The notes: generated by a model from the letters alone, not told the origin. A stretch of 64,000 nt of DNA from Chryseobacterium aureum (GCF_003971235.1 NZ_CP034661.1:4898001-4962000); one strand, 5' to 3'. Shown: positions 25,930-36,118, counted from the first letter of the stretch. Program-made: numbers and translations.

Positions 25930-28611
25930 ATGAAACATTATTTCTTTATTTTCTTACTGTTGATCCCTTTTTTAGGGTTTTCACAGTGGACAAGAACTGA
26001 GGTCAGGTCTCAGAAGATTAAAAAATCACAGGAAAAATTAGAATTTTCAGGGTTGTATGCATTAAATGCAGATCAGCTTAAACAGACACTTAAAAATGCT
26101 CCGGTACGTTTTTCAAGTGACAAAGGAGTGATTATTTCCCTTCCGGCAGCAAATGGAAAGCTTGAAAAATTTCAGGTATGGGAATACTCCAACATGGCTC
26201 CTGAATTACAGGCAAAATTCCCTGAAATCAGGTCTTATGTAGGAACAGGTGTGGAAGATCCTTCTGTATATGTAAGATTCAGTCTTTCTCCCGTTGGTTT
26301 TTCATCCATGACAACAAGATCCGGAATCTCCGAATTTATTGAACCCTACACGGAAGACAGATCAGTATATGCAGTTTTTGATTCCAATGCAAGAAGAGGA
26401 CAGGACAAAGAACCCTTTGAATGTCTTACCCCCAATAAACCGGAAAACAAAAATTCTGAAAAAAAAAATAATGCTGCCAATAAAAAAATGGCAGGTTTCA
26501 ATGTGTTCAGACTTGCGCTTACCTGTACCGCTGAATATGCACAGTACCATCTTACAGCAGCAGGAACACCTTCAGGAGCACCAGAAGCACAAAAGAAGGC
26601 TGTGGTATTGGCAGCAATGAATACCACGCTCACACGTCTGAATGGTGTCTTTGAAAAAGATCTTTCCCTTCATTTTAACCTGGTGGCCAATAATGACGCT
26701 GTCATTTTTGTAGATACAGCTGCACCGGGATACCCTTACACCGCATCAGACGAGCAGAATCAGGCGGGGCAGACCACCATTACCAACCTTATTGGTGCTG
26801 CCAATTATGATATGGGACATATCTTTGACCGTGAAGACGGAAACGGATATGCTCCGGGAGATATCTGCAATGATGCCACCAAAGCAATGGGGTGGACAGC
26901 CAGCAATTATCCTGAAGGAGATAATTTTGACATCGATTACGTAGCGCACGAAATGGGGCACCAGCTGGGCGCTAACCATACATTCAGCTACAGTACAGCG
27001 TCAGGTAATCTGGCATCGCTGGTGGAGCCGGGAAGTGGTTCTACCATTATGGCGTATACAGGAATTACAAGCAACTATGATGTACAGTTTAATTCCAATG
27101 ATTATTTCCACGGATTCAGTGTACAGGAAATTAAAACCAACATAAACAGTGTCACATGTGGTACCAATACGCCTTTTGTGAATCCAGCTCCTTCTATTAA
27201 TGCCGGGGCAGATTATGTGATCCCGAAATCTACTGCATTTGTACTTAAAGGAACTTCTACGGATGCCAATACAGCCTCTTATACATATACATGGGAACAG
27301 ATGGATTCCGGTTCGTCTCAGACAGGAAATAATTCTATTCCTTATCTGAACAAACCTACCGGACCTACCTTCAGATCTATAAGCCCGGTAACCACTCCGG
27401 TAAGATATTTCCCGGACTTTAATAAAGTATTGGCAGGGGTTCTTACAACAAAATGGGAAACAGTTTCAGGAGTAGGAAGAAATCTTAATTTTGCCCTGAC
27501 TGTAAGAAATAATAACGTTGCCGCCCCTCAAACCAGTAATGATGCGATGATGGTAACCGTAAATAATGCTTCGGGACCATTTAAAGTAACTGCTCCCGCA
27601 TTTGGACAGTCTGCCGGTTCAGGTTCTACACTGAATGTTACATGGGATGTAGCCAATACCACACAGGCTCCTGTAAGCACGGCAAATGTAAATATTAAGT
27701 TATCTAAAGACGGTGGACAGACATTTACTACTATTGCAGCCAATACGCCTAACGACGGAAGCGAGCAGGTTACAATTCCGGCGGGATCTACGACTGCCAA
27801 TGCCTATATTATGGTAGAAGCTGTAGGAAATATCTACTACGCGGTAAGCCCAAGCTTTGTGATTGATTATTCTGTAGAAGGGGAAAGCTGTACTACTTAT
27901 ACTTATGGCGGTCCGGCAGTTCCTATTACGGACGGTCCCGGAGGAAATGCTGCTATTGCATCACCAATGGTTTCAGCGCCTATGACCGTTAATAATCCTG
28001 GAATTATTACAAAAATTAAAGTAACCCCTTCCGTTACCCATACTTATGTGAGTGATGTGTCATTGGGAATAGAAGGACCTTTGGGAACATCTGCCCTCAT
28101 CTGGCACAGACAATGTGGTTCTCAGGATAATATAACAGCAACGTTCAGTGATACAGGAAATACTGTTGCTTGTGCTACTCCTATTCAGGGAGAAGTTAAA
28201 TCTAATGAATCATTGGGTATTTTTGTAGGACATCCTGCACAGGGACAGTGGAAGTTGTTTGCATCGGATAATTATACTGGAGATACAGGAACGATTAATG
28301 GCTGGACGCTTCAGGTATGTACCCGTCAGACCCAGTCATTAGGAATTAAAGAATCCAGCTCTCCATTGGCAGATGATATTAAGATTTATCCTAATCCAAG
28401 TGATGGGAACTTCTTCATTAAATCGCAGAATATAAAAGGAGATGTGAAAGTAAATATGTTTGATTCCAGCGGAAGATTAATCTATTCTTCAGCGTACAGG
28501 AGTGAAGGAAACAACACCAGAGAGTTTAATGTAAATGTTCCTAAAGGAGTTTATGTGATCAGCATCAATTCTTCAAAAGGTATTTACAACAGTAAACTTA
28601 TCATCAAATAA
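25930..28611 (+). CDS. Secreted zinc metalloprotease (reprolysin-like) with P-domain and T9SS type A signal
   Basis: An 893-residue exported protease. A signal peptide ends near GFSQ (residue 18). A propeptide covers about 20-180. The metzincin zinc motif HEMGHQLGANH (His340, Glu341, His344, His350) is followed by a Met-turn (IMAYTG). An Ig-like region (about 410-640) precedes a proprotein-convertase P-domain (about 655-800; VSDVSLGIEGPLGTSALIW). The C-terminus (IKIYPNPSDGNFFIK to YNSKLIIK) is a type A T9SS sorting signal. Expected to act outside the cell on protein substrates. Confidence 0.94.
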   Translation: MKHYFFIFLLLIPFLGFSQWTRTEVRSQKIKKSQEKLEFSGLYALNADQLKQTLKNAPVRFSSDKGVIISLPAANGKLEKFQVWEYSNMAPELQAKFPEIRSYVGTGVEDPSVYVRFSLSPVGFSSMTTRSGISEFIEPYTEDRSVYAVFDSNARRGQDKEPFECLTPNKPENKNSEKKNNAANKKMAGFNVFRLALTCTAEYAQYHLTAAGTPSGAPEAQKKAVVLAAMNTTLTRLNGVFEKDLSLHFNLVANNDAVIFVDTAAPGYPYTASDEQNQAGQTTITNLIGAANYDMGHIFDREDGNGYAPGDICNDATKAMGWTASNYPEGDNFDIDYVAHEMGHQLGANHTFSYSTASGNLASLVEPGSGSTIMAYTGITSNYDVQFNSNDYFHGFSVQEIKTNINSVTCGTNTPFVNPAPSINAGADYVIPKSTAFVLKGTSTDANTASYTYTWEQMDSGSSQTGNNSIPYLNKPTGPTFRSISPVTTPVRYFPDFNKVLAGVLTTKWETVSGVGRNLNFALTVRNNNVAAPQTSNDAMMVTVNNASGPFKVTAPAFGQSAGSGSTLNVTWDVANTTQAPVSTANVNIKLSKDGGQTFTTIAANTPNDGSEQVTIPAGSTTANAYIMVEAVGNIYYAVSPSFVIDYSVEGESCTTYTYGGPAVPITDGPGGNAAIASPMVSAPMTVNNPGIITKIKVTPSVTHTYVSDVSLGIEGPLGTSALIWHRQCGSQDNITATFSDTGNTVACATPIQGEVKSNESLGIFVGHPAQGQWKLFASDNYTGDTGTINGWTLQVCTRQTQSLGIKESSSPLADDIKIYPNPSDGNFFIKSQNIKGDVKVNMFDSSGRLIYSSAYRSEGNNTREFNVNVPKGVYVISINSSKGIYNSKLIIK

Positions 28612-28636
28612 CAACCCTTATAATAACAGATAAAGA

Positions 28637-28663
28637 GGATCGGTATATACCGGTCCTTTTTTT
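28637..28663 (+). terminator. Rho-independent terminator
   Basis: GGATCGGTA pairs with TACCGGTCC (one G-T pair) around a 2-nt loop, followed by seven T residues. Ends the metalloprotease transcript. Confidence 0.85.
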
Positions 28664-28702
28664 GTCTAAATTTGTGAATCCTTAAGATGCAATTAATTAT
28701 AG

Positions 28703-29584
28703 ATGAATCCGATCTCAGTTCTTCATATCAATCTTTTTCAGGCCGGTAAAAATACTTCAGATTTTTATTTTAATACAATGAAAAATCATTTGGTGGTAGG
28801 ACACCGTCATATTGAAAAGCCTCACAGGCATGATTTCTACGCGGCAGTTCTTTTTACCCGGGGAACAGGAGTACATGAAATTGATTTCCAGAAATATGAG
28901 GTTTCTGAAGGAAGCCTTTTCTTTTTGTCACCGGGACAGATTCACAGCTGGGAACTTTCAGAAGACATAGAAGGCTATATTTTCTTTTGTTCTCAGGAGT
29001 TTTATGAAATGCATTATGTGAATCAGAAACTGAGAAATTTTCCCTTTTTCGGATCTGTATCCTTTCCAAGAAAACTGCAGTTAGATGCTTCGGAACTGAA
29101 GAAAAATGTGGCTTTGTTTCAGGAACTGGGAAAAGAACATCAGGCGAAAAATATGATGAAAGAAGGCATGATTTTGTCATTAATGTCTCAGATTTTCATC
29201 AATGCCACCCGATTATTTTCAAAAGACTTTGATGCTATGGATTCCACTGCCGGGCTATCCTATTTTAAACACTATCAGGATTTTGAAAATCTGATCGAAC
29301 AGCATTTTGCAGAACATAAATCAATTGCCTATTATTCTTCTTTAATGGGAATTTCCTCTAAACATGTAAACAGGATCGTACAGACGGTTGTTCAGAAAAC
29401 AGCTACAGATGTGATTACAGAAAGAGTAGTGCTGGAAGCCAAAAGAATGCTGATGTATCTGGATGAAAGTCTCGTAGAAATTGCTTTTCGTTTAGGGTAT
29501 GAAGAGTATTCTTACTTTGTAAGAGTATTCCGGAAAAGCTCCGGAATGACTCCTACTCAGTTTATGAGGAAATATAAGGCCTAA
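28703..29584 (+). CDS. AraC family transcriptional regulator with cupin sensor
   Basis: A 293-residue regulator. The N-terminal cupin-like ligand domain (about 25-110) contains HRHDFYAAVLFTRG and the FFLSPGQIHSWEL phrase. The C-terminal 100 residues form the double-HTH AraC DNA-binding domain (VVLEAKRMLMYLDESLVEIA, then GYEEYSYFVRVFRKSSGMTPTQF). Ligand unknown. It is followed by a 180-bp repeat-rich intergenic region with ccoG convergent, so its target is not evident from context. Confidence 0.92.
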   Translation: MNPISVLHINLFQAGKNTSDFYFNTMKNHLVVGHRHIEKPHRHDFYAAVLFTRGTGVHEIDFQKYEVSEGSLFFLSPGQIHSWELSEDIEGYIFFCSQEFYEMHYVNQKLRNFPFFGSVSFPRKLQLDASELKKNVALFQELGKEHQAKNMMKEGMILSLMSQIFINATRLFSKDFDAMDSTAGLSYFKHYQDFENLIEQHFAEHKSIAYYSSLMGISSKHVNRIVQTVVQKTATDVITERVVLEAKRMLMYLDESLVEIAFRLGYEEYSYFVRVFRKSSGMTPTQFMRKYKA

Positions 29585-29601
29585 TGAGTTTAAAGTTCAA
29601 A

Positions 29602-29676
29602 GTTTAATGTTTAATGTTTAATGTTTGGATGAGAGGTTGTTCTGAACCACCCCGTCAAAAATTCTTTGAATTTTTG
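29602..29676. repeat. Short tandem repeat and small hairpin in intergenic spacer
   Basis: GTTTAAT-type units repeat about three times at 29602-29625. At 29656-29676 CAAAAATTC pairs with GAATTTTTG around TTT. The sequence beyond, rich in CCACC and AATCCC, looks like dispersed noncoding repeat material. Confidence 0.5.
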
Positions 29677-29764
29677 CCACCCCTCCAGAGGATGGGAATT
29701 AGGGAAACCTCAACTACTTTTCCTAATCCCTAATCCCTGCCACCTATTACCTATCATCCGCCAC

Positions 29765-31207
29765 CTACAAAGCTAACTTAAATGGCCCTTCGAAAGTGGT
29801 TTCAAAAGAATCTACCAGAGTTCCTTTTTCATCAAAAACTCCAATGACCATATTTTGTTTTGAGAATTTGATATCTTCTTCAGGAAAAGAAATGTTGATG
29901 TTTCCTTTGAGAATTTCATCTCCCTTTAATATAATTTTTTCAGAACCAAAATAAGTGATTTCTGCATTCGCAGGGGTGATGACTTTGATGGTAAGGGTTT
30001 TCTTCTCATTCGATTTATTCAGAAGCGTATAGATGAAAGTATTGGTGATTTTACCATCTTTAATAAAGAATGTAGAACCCGCCGGTTTAATGAATTTTGC
30101 TTCCATAGATCCACGGTCGTACATTAAAAATCCAAGAAATCCGATAAGTAATGCCAGAATAACAGTGGTGGCTTTCATTCTCGGAGTAAACCTGAACTTG
30201 TCCTGATTTTCAATTTCGGCTTCTGTTGCGTAGCGAACTAATCCTTTAGGCAGGCCTACTTTTTCCATCACTTCATCACAAGCATCAATGCATGCTGTAC
30301 AGTTTACACATTCCAGCTGCTGGCCGTTTCTGATATCAATTCCTGTAGGGCACACTGCCACACACTGGTTACAGTCTATGCAATCTCCTTTTCCTGAGGC
30401 TTTTCTATCTTCATTATTTCTCCATTTTGCCCGGCCTTCACCTCTTTTAAAATCATAATATACATTGATGGTCTGTTTGTCGATCAATACCCCCTGAAGC
30501 CTTCCATATGGGCAGACCAACGTACAAACCTGTTCACGGAGCCATGCAAAAACAAAGTAAAAAGCCATGGTGAAAAATAGCATAACGGTAAATTTCAGTG
30601 AGTGTTCGGCGGGTCCTTCACTCATAATACGGAAAACCTCTTCGTATCCCACAATATACATGAACATAAAGTGGGAAATGATGAGTGAAATTAAGAGAAA
30701 AACAGACCATTTAGTAAGTCTTTTTCGGAGTTTTTCGCTGTCCCATTCCTGTCTGTCGAGTTTCATCTGCTTATTTCTGTCTCCTTCAATCCAGTATTCA
30801 ATTTTACGGAAAACCATTTCCATAAAAAGAGTCTGAGGACACAGCCATCCGCAGAAGATTCTTCCGAAAACTACCGTAAACAGCATAACAAAAATGACAG
30901 AAGTTACTGCTCCCAGAGCAAGAATGAAAAAATCCTGCAAATAAAACGGCTGTCCGAGAATAAAGAATTTTCTGTCGATAACATTAATAAGCAGAAAAGG
31001 ATTATTATTGATCTTTACGAAGGGTAATCCGAAAAATAAGGCAAGTAGAAAATAGCTGGTGTAATTCCTGTAGTTGGTATATTTTCCTTTGGGCTTTCTT
31101 GGAAAAATCCATTTCCTTTTTCCGGTTTCATCCATCGTTCCCACGGAATTTCTGAAATCTTCATTTTCAATTTCCAAAGACTTGATATGGTTAGACTCTG
31201 CGCTCAT
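29765..31207 (-). CDS. ccoG: Cytochrome c oxidase accessory protein CcoG (FixG/RdxA-like)
   Basis: Membrane iron-sulfur protein needed for cbb3-type oxidase biogenesis, with a role in copper reduction reported in proteobacteria. The 480 residues show a cytoplasmic N-terminus, about four membrane helices before residue 230, two 4Fe-4S clusters (CIDCNQCVAVCPTG and CVNCTACIDACDEV), a further helix (about 345-362), and a C-terminal Ig-like domain. An extra membrane-side motif CGWLCPQTLF is present. The remaining cco genes are not in the window, so the gene is separated from its operon or lies just beyond it. Confidence 0.94.
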   Translation of the reverse strand: MSAESNHIKSLEIENEDFRNSVGTMDETGKRKWIFPRKPKGKYTNYRNYTSYFLLALFFGLPFVKINNNPFLLINVIDRKFFILGQPFYLQDFFILALGAVTSVIFVMLFTVVFGRIFCGWLCPQTLFMEMVFRKIEYWIEGDRNKQMKLDRQEWDSEKLRKRLTKWSVFLLISLIISHFMFMYIVGYEEVFRIMSEGPAEHSLKFTVMLFFTMAFYFVFAWLREQVCTLVCPYGRLQGVLIDKQTINVYYDFKRGEGRAKWRNNEDRKASGKGDCIDCNQCVAVCPTGIDIRNGQQLECVNCTACIDACDEVMEKVGLPKGLVRYATEAEIENQDKFRFTPRMKATTVILALLIGFLGFLMYDRGSMEAKFIKPAGSTFFIKDGKITNTFIYTLLNKSNEKKTLTIKVITPANAEITYFGSEKIILKGDEILKGNINISFPEEDIKFSKQNMVIGVFDEKGTLVDSFETTFEGPFKLAL

Positions 31208-31461
31208 TGTTGTATGCTATAAAAGTATTTTGGTACAATTTTCATCCGGATTCATCTTTTTTTTATGATATTTTTCAAGAAAAAAAGTAATTAATCCTGT
31301 TACTGCAAAGCTCCGGATTATATCTTTTTACCACTAATATGATCTACTTATAAAATAGTACAATAAGGACATTCTGTATATTTAAATTTTATTGTATCAT
31401 AATGAGAAAATATTTTGAAACCTGTGAGCCATATTGTAAATTGCGGTTTTAAAAATGAAGC

Positions 31462-32355
31462 ATGAAGAATATCTTTAAAATAAGTATGATTGGTTTGGTT
31501 TTCGCATTGGTAAACTGTCAATCAGTAAATTATAGTAAAATGTTTTATGAAGGAGTACAGCCGGAAATGGTTTCCGACAAGTTCAGTTTCACAGAAGGAC
31601 CTTCAGCAGATCAGGAAGGGAATGTTTACTTTACGGACCAGCCGAACGATAAGATTTATTATTGGGACTGGAAAAGTAATAAGGTTATAGAGTTTTTAGA
31701 TAAAACAGGAAGGGCAAACGGAACGCATTTCGATAAAGACGGATACTTGATTACCTGTTCTGACGACCAGGGAGAGATCTGGAAAATTTCAAAGGATAAA
31801 AAAGTAGAAGTTCTGCTTAAAGGTTTTGAAGGGAAAAGACTGAACGGGCCTAATGATGTATGGAATGACGAAACCGGAGGTATGTATTTTACCGATCCTC
31901 TGTATGAAAGAGATTACTGGATTGGTTTTAAACAGGAAATTCAGCATAAAAGCCTTTACTATAGGGATAAAGCCGGAAAAGTGACCAAGCTTGATACGTT
32001 CACCCAGCCCAACGGAATTGTAGGAAGTGAGAAACTGAAGAAATTATATATTTCTGATATTGATGCCGGAAAAACCTACGTATATGATATACTGGGCAAT
32101 GGGAAGCTGTCTGAGAAAAAGTTATTCTGCGAAATGGGATCAGACGGAATGGAACTGGACAAGCATGGAAATCTTTATCTGACCGGAGATGGAGTGCATG
32201 TTTTTAACCGTTTGGGGAAAAAGATTTATCATATTCCTATTCCGGAAAAATGGACCTCTAATGTTGCTTTTGGCGGAAAAAACAATAATATACTTTTTAT
32301 CACGGCCTCAAAATCTGTGTATACATTCCCTACAAGAGTAAGAGGTATTAAATAA
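31462..32355 (+). CDS. SMP-30/gluconolactonase-like lipoprotein
   Basis: A 297-residue beta-propeller of the SMP-30/gluconolactonase/LRE family. A lipoprotein signal ends in ALVNC (Cys19). Family phrases include FTEGPSADQEGNVYFTDQ, LNGPNDVWNDETGGMYFTDP and QPNGIVGS, which provide the metal-binding Glu, Asn and Asp residues. Likely a periplasmic or outer-membrane lactonase acting on sugar lactones, but the substrate is not shown by sequence. It forms a single-gene unit. Confidence 0.9.
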   Translation: MKNIFKISMIGLVFALVNCQSVNYSKMFYEGVQPEMVSDKFSFTEGPSADQEGNVYFTDQPNDKIYYWDWKSNKVIEFLDKTGRANGTHFDKDGYLITCSDDQGEIWKISKDKKVEVLLKGFEGKRLNGPNDVWNDETGGMYFTDPLYERDYWIGFKQEIQHKSLYYRDKAGKVTKLDTFTQPNGIVGSEKLKKLYISDIDAGKTYVYDILGNGKLSEKKLFCEMGSDGMELDKHGNLYLTGDGVHVFNRLGKKIYHIPIPEKWTSNVAFGGKNNNILFITASKSVYTFPTRVRGIK

Positions 32356-32362
32356 TTTTCGT

Positions 32363-32438
32363 GTCATTGCGAGGAGCATGGCGACGAAGCAATCTCTTTT
32401 CATTACCTATGAGATTGCTTCACTTTGTTCGCAATGAC
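32363..32438. repeat. Dispersed palindromic intergenic repeat
   Basis: GTCATTGCGA at the left is mirrored by TCGCAATGAC at the right, and GAAGCAATCTC by GAGATTGCTTC. The whole forms an imperfect 76-bp dyad between convergent genes, of the kind found many times in Bacteroidota genomes. It could also help terminate both transcripts. Confidence 0.75.
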
Positions 32439-32453
32439 AATGGAGTGGAAGGA

Positions 32454-33761
32454 CTAATAAGCAATCTCCATTTTCACTTTCTTTCCTTTCAGTTTTTCGT
32501 TCTGGAGCTTTCTTAAAAGGGCATTAACTTTATTTCTGGAAACAGCAACGTAAGAGGTAGTATCTTTTACTTCAATGATTCCTACATCTTCTTTTTGCAG
32601 CTCTCCTTTTTTTAACAGGTATCCTACAATATCTACTTTGTTCACTTTATCTTTTTTTCCGGCACTGATATAAACAGTCTGGAAAGGTGTTTTCTGGGGA
32701 ACTTTAGTGAATCCGGCAACACTTTCTTCCGGTGTATTGCTTTTAATGAACGGGAAGTTTTCTTCCTCTGTCATGATCAGGTATACAAAGCCTTTGGCGT
32801 TCATTCTGGCGGTACGTCCGTTTCTGTGGATGAAAGCATCTTCTTTGGGAGGAAGCTGGTAATGAACAATGGATTCCACTTCAGGAATATCGAGTCCGCG
32901 GGCAGCCAGATCGGTGGTAATGAGAATTCTTGCAGAATCATTTCTGAATTTCAGAAGAGCACGCTCTCTTTCGTCCTGCTCCATACCGCCGTGGAAGGTT
33001 TCTCTGTCGATCCCCATCTGATGAAGAAGTTCAGAGATGCGGTCTACAGCTTCACGGTGGTTACAGAAGATCAAAGTTCTCTTGTTTCCTATTTTACAGA
33101 CCAGATTAAAAAGAGTATCCAGTTTTTCCTCAGGAATTGTCATTACTTTCCTAAGCTGAAGATCTGGTTTTACATCATTTTCTTTAAGGAAACTGATGAC
33201 TTTTTCATCTTTTAAGCCTGTAAAAGCTGGAATATCATCCATGGCTGTGGCAGACGTTAAAATTCTTTGAGAAAGTCCTTTTAAAGAATGGGAAATAAAT
33301 TCCATATCATCATGAAATCCCAGTTCCAATGCTTTGTCGAATTCATCAAGAACCAATGTTTTGATGGTCTTCGGATCAAAATTATTATTTCTTAAATGAT
33401 AGGTAATTCTTCCCGGAGTTCCGATAAGTACGGCAGGAGCTTCAATTAAATTATTTACCTCAATTTTTTTATCATGTCCGCCATAGCATACAGATACCTT
33501 GAAATCTGTACCCATGGCTTTAAAAACCTGTTCAATCTGTAAAGCCAGTTCCCGGGCAGGAACTAATATCAATGCCTGAACTCCCTGAATATTTTTTTTC
33601 AGGTTCCTCAATACCGGAAATAAAAAAGCAAGAGTCTTTCCTGATCCTGTAGGAGACAGCAAAACAATGTCTGTATTGTTTTCAGACGCTTTATAAGCAG
33701 ATTTCTGCATCTGATTCATGTCCTGAATCTGCAGCTTTTGATAGATTGGTTGTAATTCCAT
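32454..33761 (-). CDS. dbpA: DEAD-box RNA helicase, DbpA-like
   Basis: A 435-residue ATP-dependent RNA helicase. RecA domain 1 carries Walker A SPTGSGKT, PARELALQ, and DEFD in place of DEAD; motif III is SAT. RecA domain 2 ends with the motif VI region IHRNGRTAR. The final 75 residues (VYISAGKKDKVNKVDIVGYLL to KVKMEIAY) are the DbpA RNA-binding domain, which in E. coli targets hairpin 92 of 23S rRNA. A role in large-subunit assembly is therefore likely. The symbol follows domain architecture. Confidence 0.9.
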   Translation of the reverse strand: MELQPIYQKLQIQDMNQMQKSAYKASENNTDIVLLSPTGSGKTLAFLFPVLRNLKKNIQGVQALILVPARELALQIEQVFKAMGTDFKVSVCYGGHDKKIEVNNLIEAPAVLIGTPGRITYHLRNNNFDPKTIKTLVLDEFDKALELGFHDDMEFISHSLKGLSQRILTSATAMDDIPAFTGLKDEKVISFLKENDVKPDLQLRKVMTIPEEKLDTLFNLVCKIGNKRTLIFCNHREAVDRISELLHQMGIDRETFHGGMEQDERERALLKFRNDSARILITTDLAARGLDIPEVESIVHYQLPPKEDAFIHRNGRTARMNAKGFVYLIMTEEENFPFIKSNTPEESVAGFTKVPQKTPFQTVYISAGKKDKVNKVDIVGYLLKKGELQKEDVGIIEVKDTTSYVAVSRNKVNALLRKLQNEKLKGKKVKMEIAY

Positions 33762-33902
33762 GGTGCAAAGGTAGTGAATTTAGGTGGTGTTGAGTGGGAG
33801 AGTGGTGAGTTTGAGATTTTGAAGGGTTGAGTGGCAGGCGTTTTAAAGTAATAGGGTTGGGGAGGGATAAGCTAGTATTGTTCTTTTTTAATTCTGTGTT
33901 GC

Positions 33903-33989
33903 TGTCATTCCGAATGAAGCGCAGCGAAATGAAGAATCTCATTTCGTCTTCTACTTATTATGGATGTTTCTACTCTGCTCAACATGAGA
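33903..33989. repeat. Dispersed intergenic repeat
   Basis: GTCATTCCGAATGAAGCGCAGCG to CTGCTCAACATGA resembles the common Bacteroidota intergenic repeat that begins GTCATTCCGA and ends near AACATGA. The surrounding 33762-34125 stretch, between dbpA and rpsA, otherwise shows nothing codable. Confidence 0.5.
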
Positions 33990-34125
33990 TACCTACTACA
34001 AACTGTTTTAAATTAATTTAGAATAAGGCAAAAATCCTCTGTCATGTTTAGTGCAGTCAAAGCATTCCTTAATCAAGGTGTTGATTTTTAAATATATAAG
34101 TTGAATATGAGTAGGGTGAAATCTA

Positions 34126-34156
34126 TTGTTTATCTTAAATAAAATTCTTATCTTTG
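34126..34156 (+). promoter_or_regulatory. Predicted rpsA promoter with long leader
   Basis: TTG at 34126-34128 and TATCTTTG at 34149-34156 are spaced by 20 bp, a strong match to the flavobacterial promoter. Transcription would start near 34163, leaving a leader of about 115 nt in which GGTTTGAA (34178-34185) can pair with TTCAAACC (34236-34243). Confidence 0.75.
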
Positions 34157-34277
34157 CACCCACTTTTGTGGCGAAAAGGTTTGAAGAGTAAATTACTTAC
34201 AATTAATTACTTCCGTATTTTTTAATCTGCATTTATTCAAACCGTTAAAAAAGAAGGAATACAAATTTTATTAGAAA

Positions 34278-36068
34278 ATGTCAAAAGAGACAAATTCAGC
34301 AGAGGTTATTTTAAACCAAAACGTAGCACCAGAACAATTTGATTGGGATTCATTCGAATCAGGTCTTGATGCAGATGCGAGAAAAGAAAAAAGCGATTTA
34401 GAAGAAATCTACAACGGATCATTAAACAACCTGGACGATAACGACGTTCTAATTGGTAAAGTTGTAAGATTAACAGATAAAGAAGCTATCGTAGACATCA
34501 ACTTCAAATCTGAAGGTGTTATCTCTCTAAACGAATTCCGTTACAACCAAGGCCTGAAAGTAGGTGATGAGGTAGAAGTAATGGTTGACAAGAGAGAGGA
34601 CAAAACTGGACAATTACAGTTATCTCACAGAAAAGCAAGAACGCTTAAAGCTTGGGATAAAGTAAACGAACTTCACGAAACTGGAGAAATCGTTAACGGT
34701 TTTGTTAAATCCAGAACTAAAGGTGGTATGATCGTTGACGTTCACGGAATCGAAGCATTCTTACCTGGTTCTCAAATTGACGTTAAGCCAATTAAAGATT
34801 ACGATCAGTTCGTAGGAAAAACTATGGAGTTCAAAGTTGTGAAAATCAACCCAGAGTTCAAAAACGTAGTAGTATCTCACAAAGCATTGATCGAAGCAGA
34901 TATCGAAGGTCAGAAAAAAGAAATCATCGCTCAGCTTGAAAAAGGTCAGGTTCTTGAGGGAACTGTTAAGAACATTACTTCTTACGGTGTATTCATTGAC
35001 TTAGGAGGGGTAGATGGATTAATCCACATTACAGACCTTTCTTGGTCTAGAGTGAACCACCCATCTGAAATCCTTGAGGACGGACAGACTGTGAAAGTGG
35101 TAATCCTTGATTTCGATGATGAGAAAACAAGAATCCAATTAGGTATGAAGCAATTAGAAGCTCATCCTTGGGATGCTCTTTCTGCTGACCTGAAAGTAGG
35201 AGACAAAGTAAAAGGAAAAGTAGTAGTTCTTGCTGACTATGGTGCATTCGTAGAAATTGCTCCAGGTGTAGAAGGATTAATCCACGTTTCTGAAATGTCT
35301 TGGTCTACTCACTTAAGATCTGCCGGAGATTTCGTAAAAGTAGGTGATGAAGTAGAAGCTGAAGTATTAACTTTAGATAGAGAAGAAAGAAAAATTTCTC
35401 TTGGTATCAAGCAATTGTCTAAAGATCCATGGGAAAACATCGAAGCTAAGTATCCGGTAGGATCTCAGCATGTAGGAACTGTAAGAAACTTCACTAACTT
35501 TGGTGTATTCGTAGAGTTAGAAGAAGGTATCGACGGATTAATCTACATCTCTGATCTTTCTTGGACTAAGAAAATCAAGCACCCATCTGAGTTCTGCGCA
35601 GTAGGTGATAAATTAGACGTTGTAGTTCTTGAATTAGATATCCAGGCTAGAAGACTATCTCTAGGTCACAAGCAATTGACTGAAAACCCATGGGATAAAT
35701 TCGAAACTAAATATGCTGAAGGAACTATCCACGCTGGTAAAGCTGTAGAAGTTCACGATAAAGGAGCTTCTGTTCAATTCGAAGATGCTGAAGTAGAAGC
35801 ATTCTGCCCTTCAAGATTATTAGAGAAAGAAGATGGATCTAAAATCAAAAAAGGTGAAGATGCTCAGTTCAAAGTAATCGAATTCAACAAAGAATTCAAG
35901 AGAGTAGTAGTATCTCACACAGGTATCTTCAGAGACGAAGAAAAGAAAAACGTAAAAGAAGCTTCTTCTAGAAACGTAACTTCTTCTTCTAACAACGAAG
36001 AAAGATCTACTCTTGGAGACATCGATGCATTAGCAGAGTTGAAAAGAAAAATGGAAGAAGGTAAATAG
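34278..36068 (+). CDS. rpsA: 30S ribosomal protein S1
   Basis: A 596-residue mRNA-binding ribosomal protein. Six S1 (OB-fold) repeats are visible at about residues 57-125, 143-207, 224-292, 309-378, 394-463 and 480-550; repeats three to five carry the signature GAFVEIAPGVEGLIHVSEMSW and variants. The C-terminal tail is charged and serine-rich. Codon choice is notably uniform compared with neighbours, as expected for a highly expressed gene. It has its own strong promoter and terminator. Confidence 0.97.
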   Translation: MSKETNSAEVILNQNVAPEQFDWDSFESGLDADARKEKSDLEEIYNGSLNNLDDNDVLIGKVVRLTDKEAIVDINFKSEGVISLNEFRYNQGLKVGDEVEVMVDKREDKTGQLQLSHRKARTLKAWDKVNELHETGEIVNGFVKSRTKGGMIVDVHGIEAFLPGSQIDVKPIKDYDQFVGKTMEFKVVKINPEFKNVVVSHKALIEADIEGQKKEIIAQLEKGQVLEGTVKNITSYGVFIDLGGVDGLIHITDLSWSRVNHPSEILEDGQTVKVVILDFDDEKTRIQLGMKQLEAHPWDALSADLKVGDKVKGKVVVLADYGAFVEIAPGVEGLIHVSEMSWSTHLRSAGDFVKVGDEVEAEVLTLDREERKISLGIKQLSKDPWENIEAKYPVGSQHVGTVRNFTNFGVFVELEEGIDGLIYISDLSWTKKIKHPSEFCAVGDKLDVVVLELDIQARRLSLGHKQLTENPWDKFETKYAEGTIHAGKAVEVHDKGASVQFEDAEVEAFCPSRLLEKEDGSKIKKGEDAQFKVIEFNKEFKRVVVSHTGIFRDEEKKNVKEASSRNVTSSSNNEERSTLGDIDALAELKRKMEEGK

Positions 36069-36092
36069 TCTTTGAACCATTCATACATAAGG

Positions 36093-36118
36093 AGCCGCTC
36101 ATTTGAGCGGCTTTTTTT
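36093..36118 (+). terminator. Rho-independent terminator of rpsA
   Basis: AGCCGCTCA pairs perfectly with TGAGCGGCT around TT (36093-36112), followed by a T-run. Confidence 0.92.
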
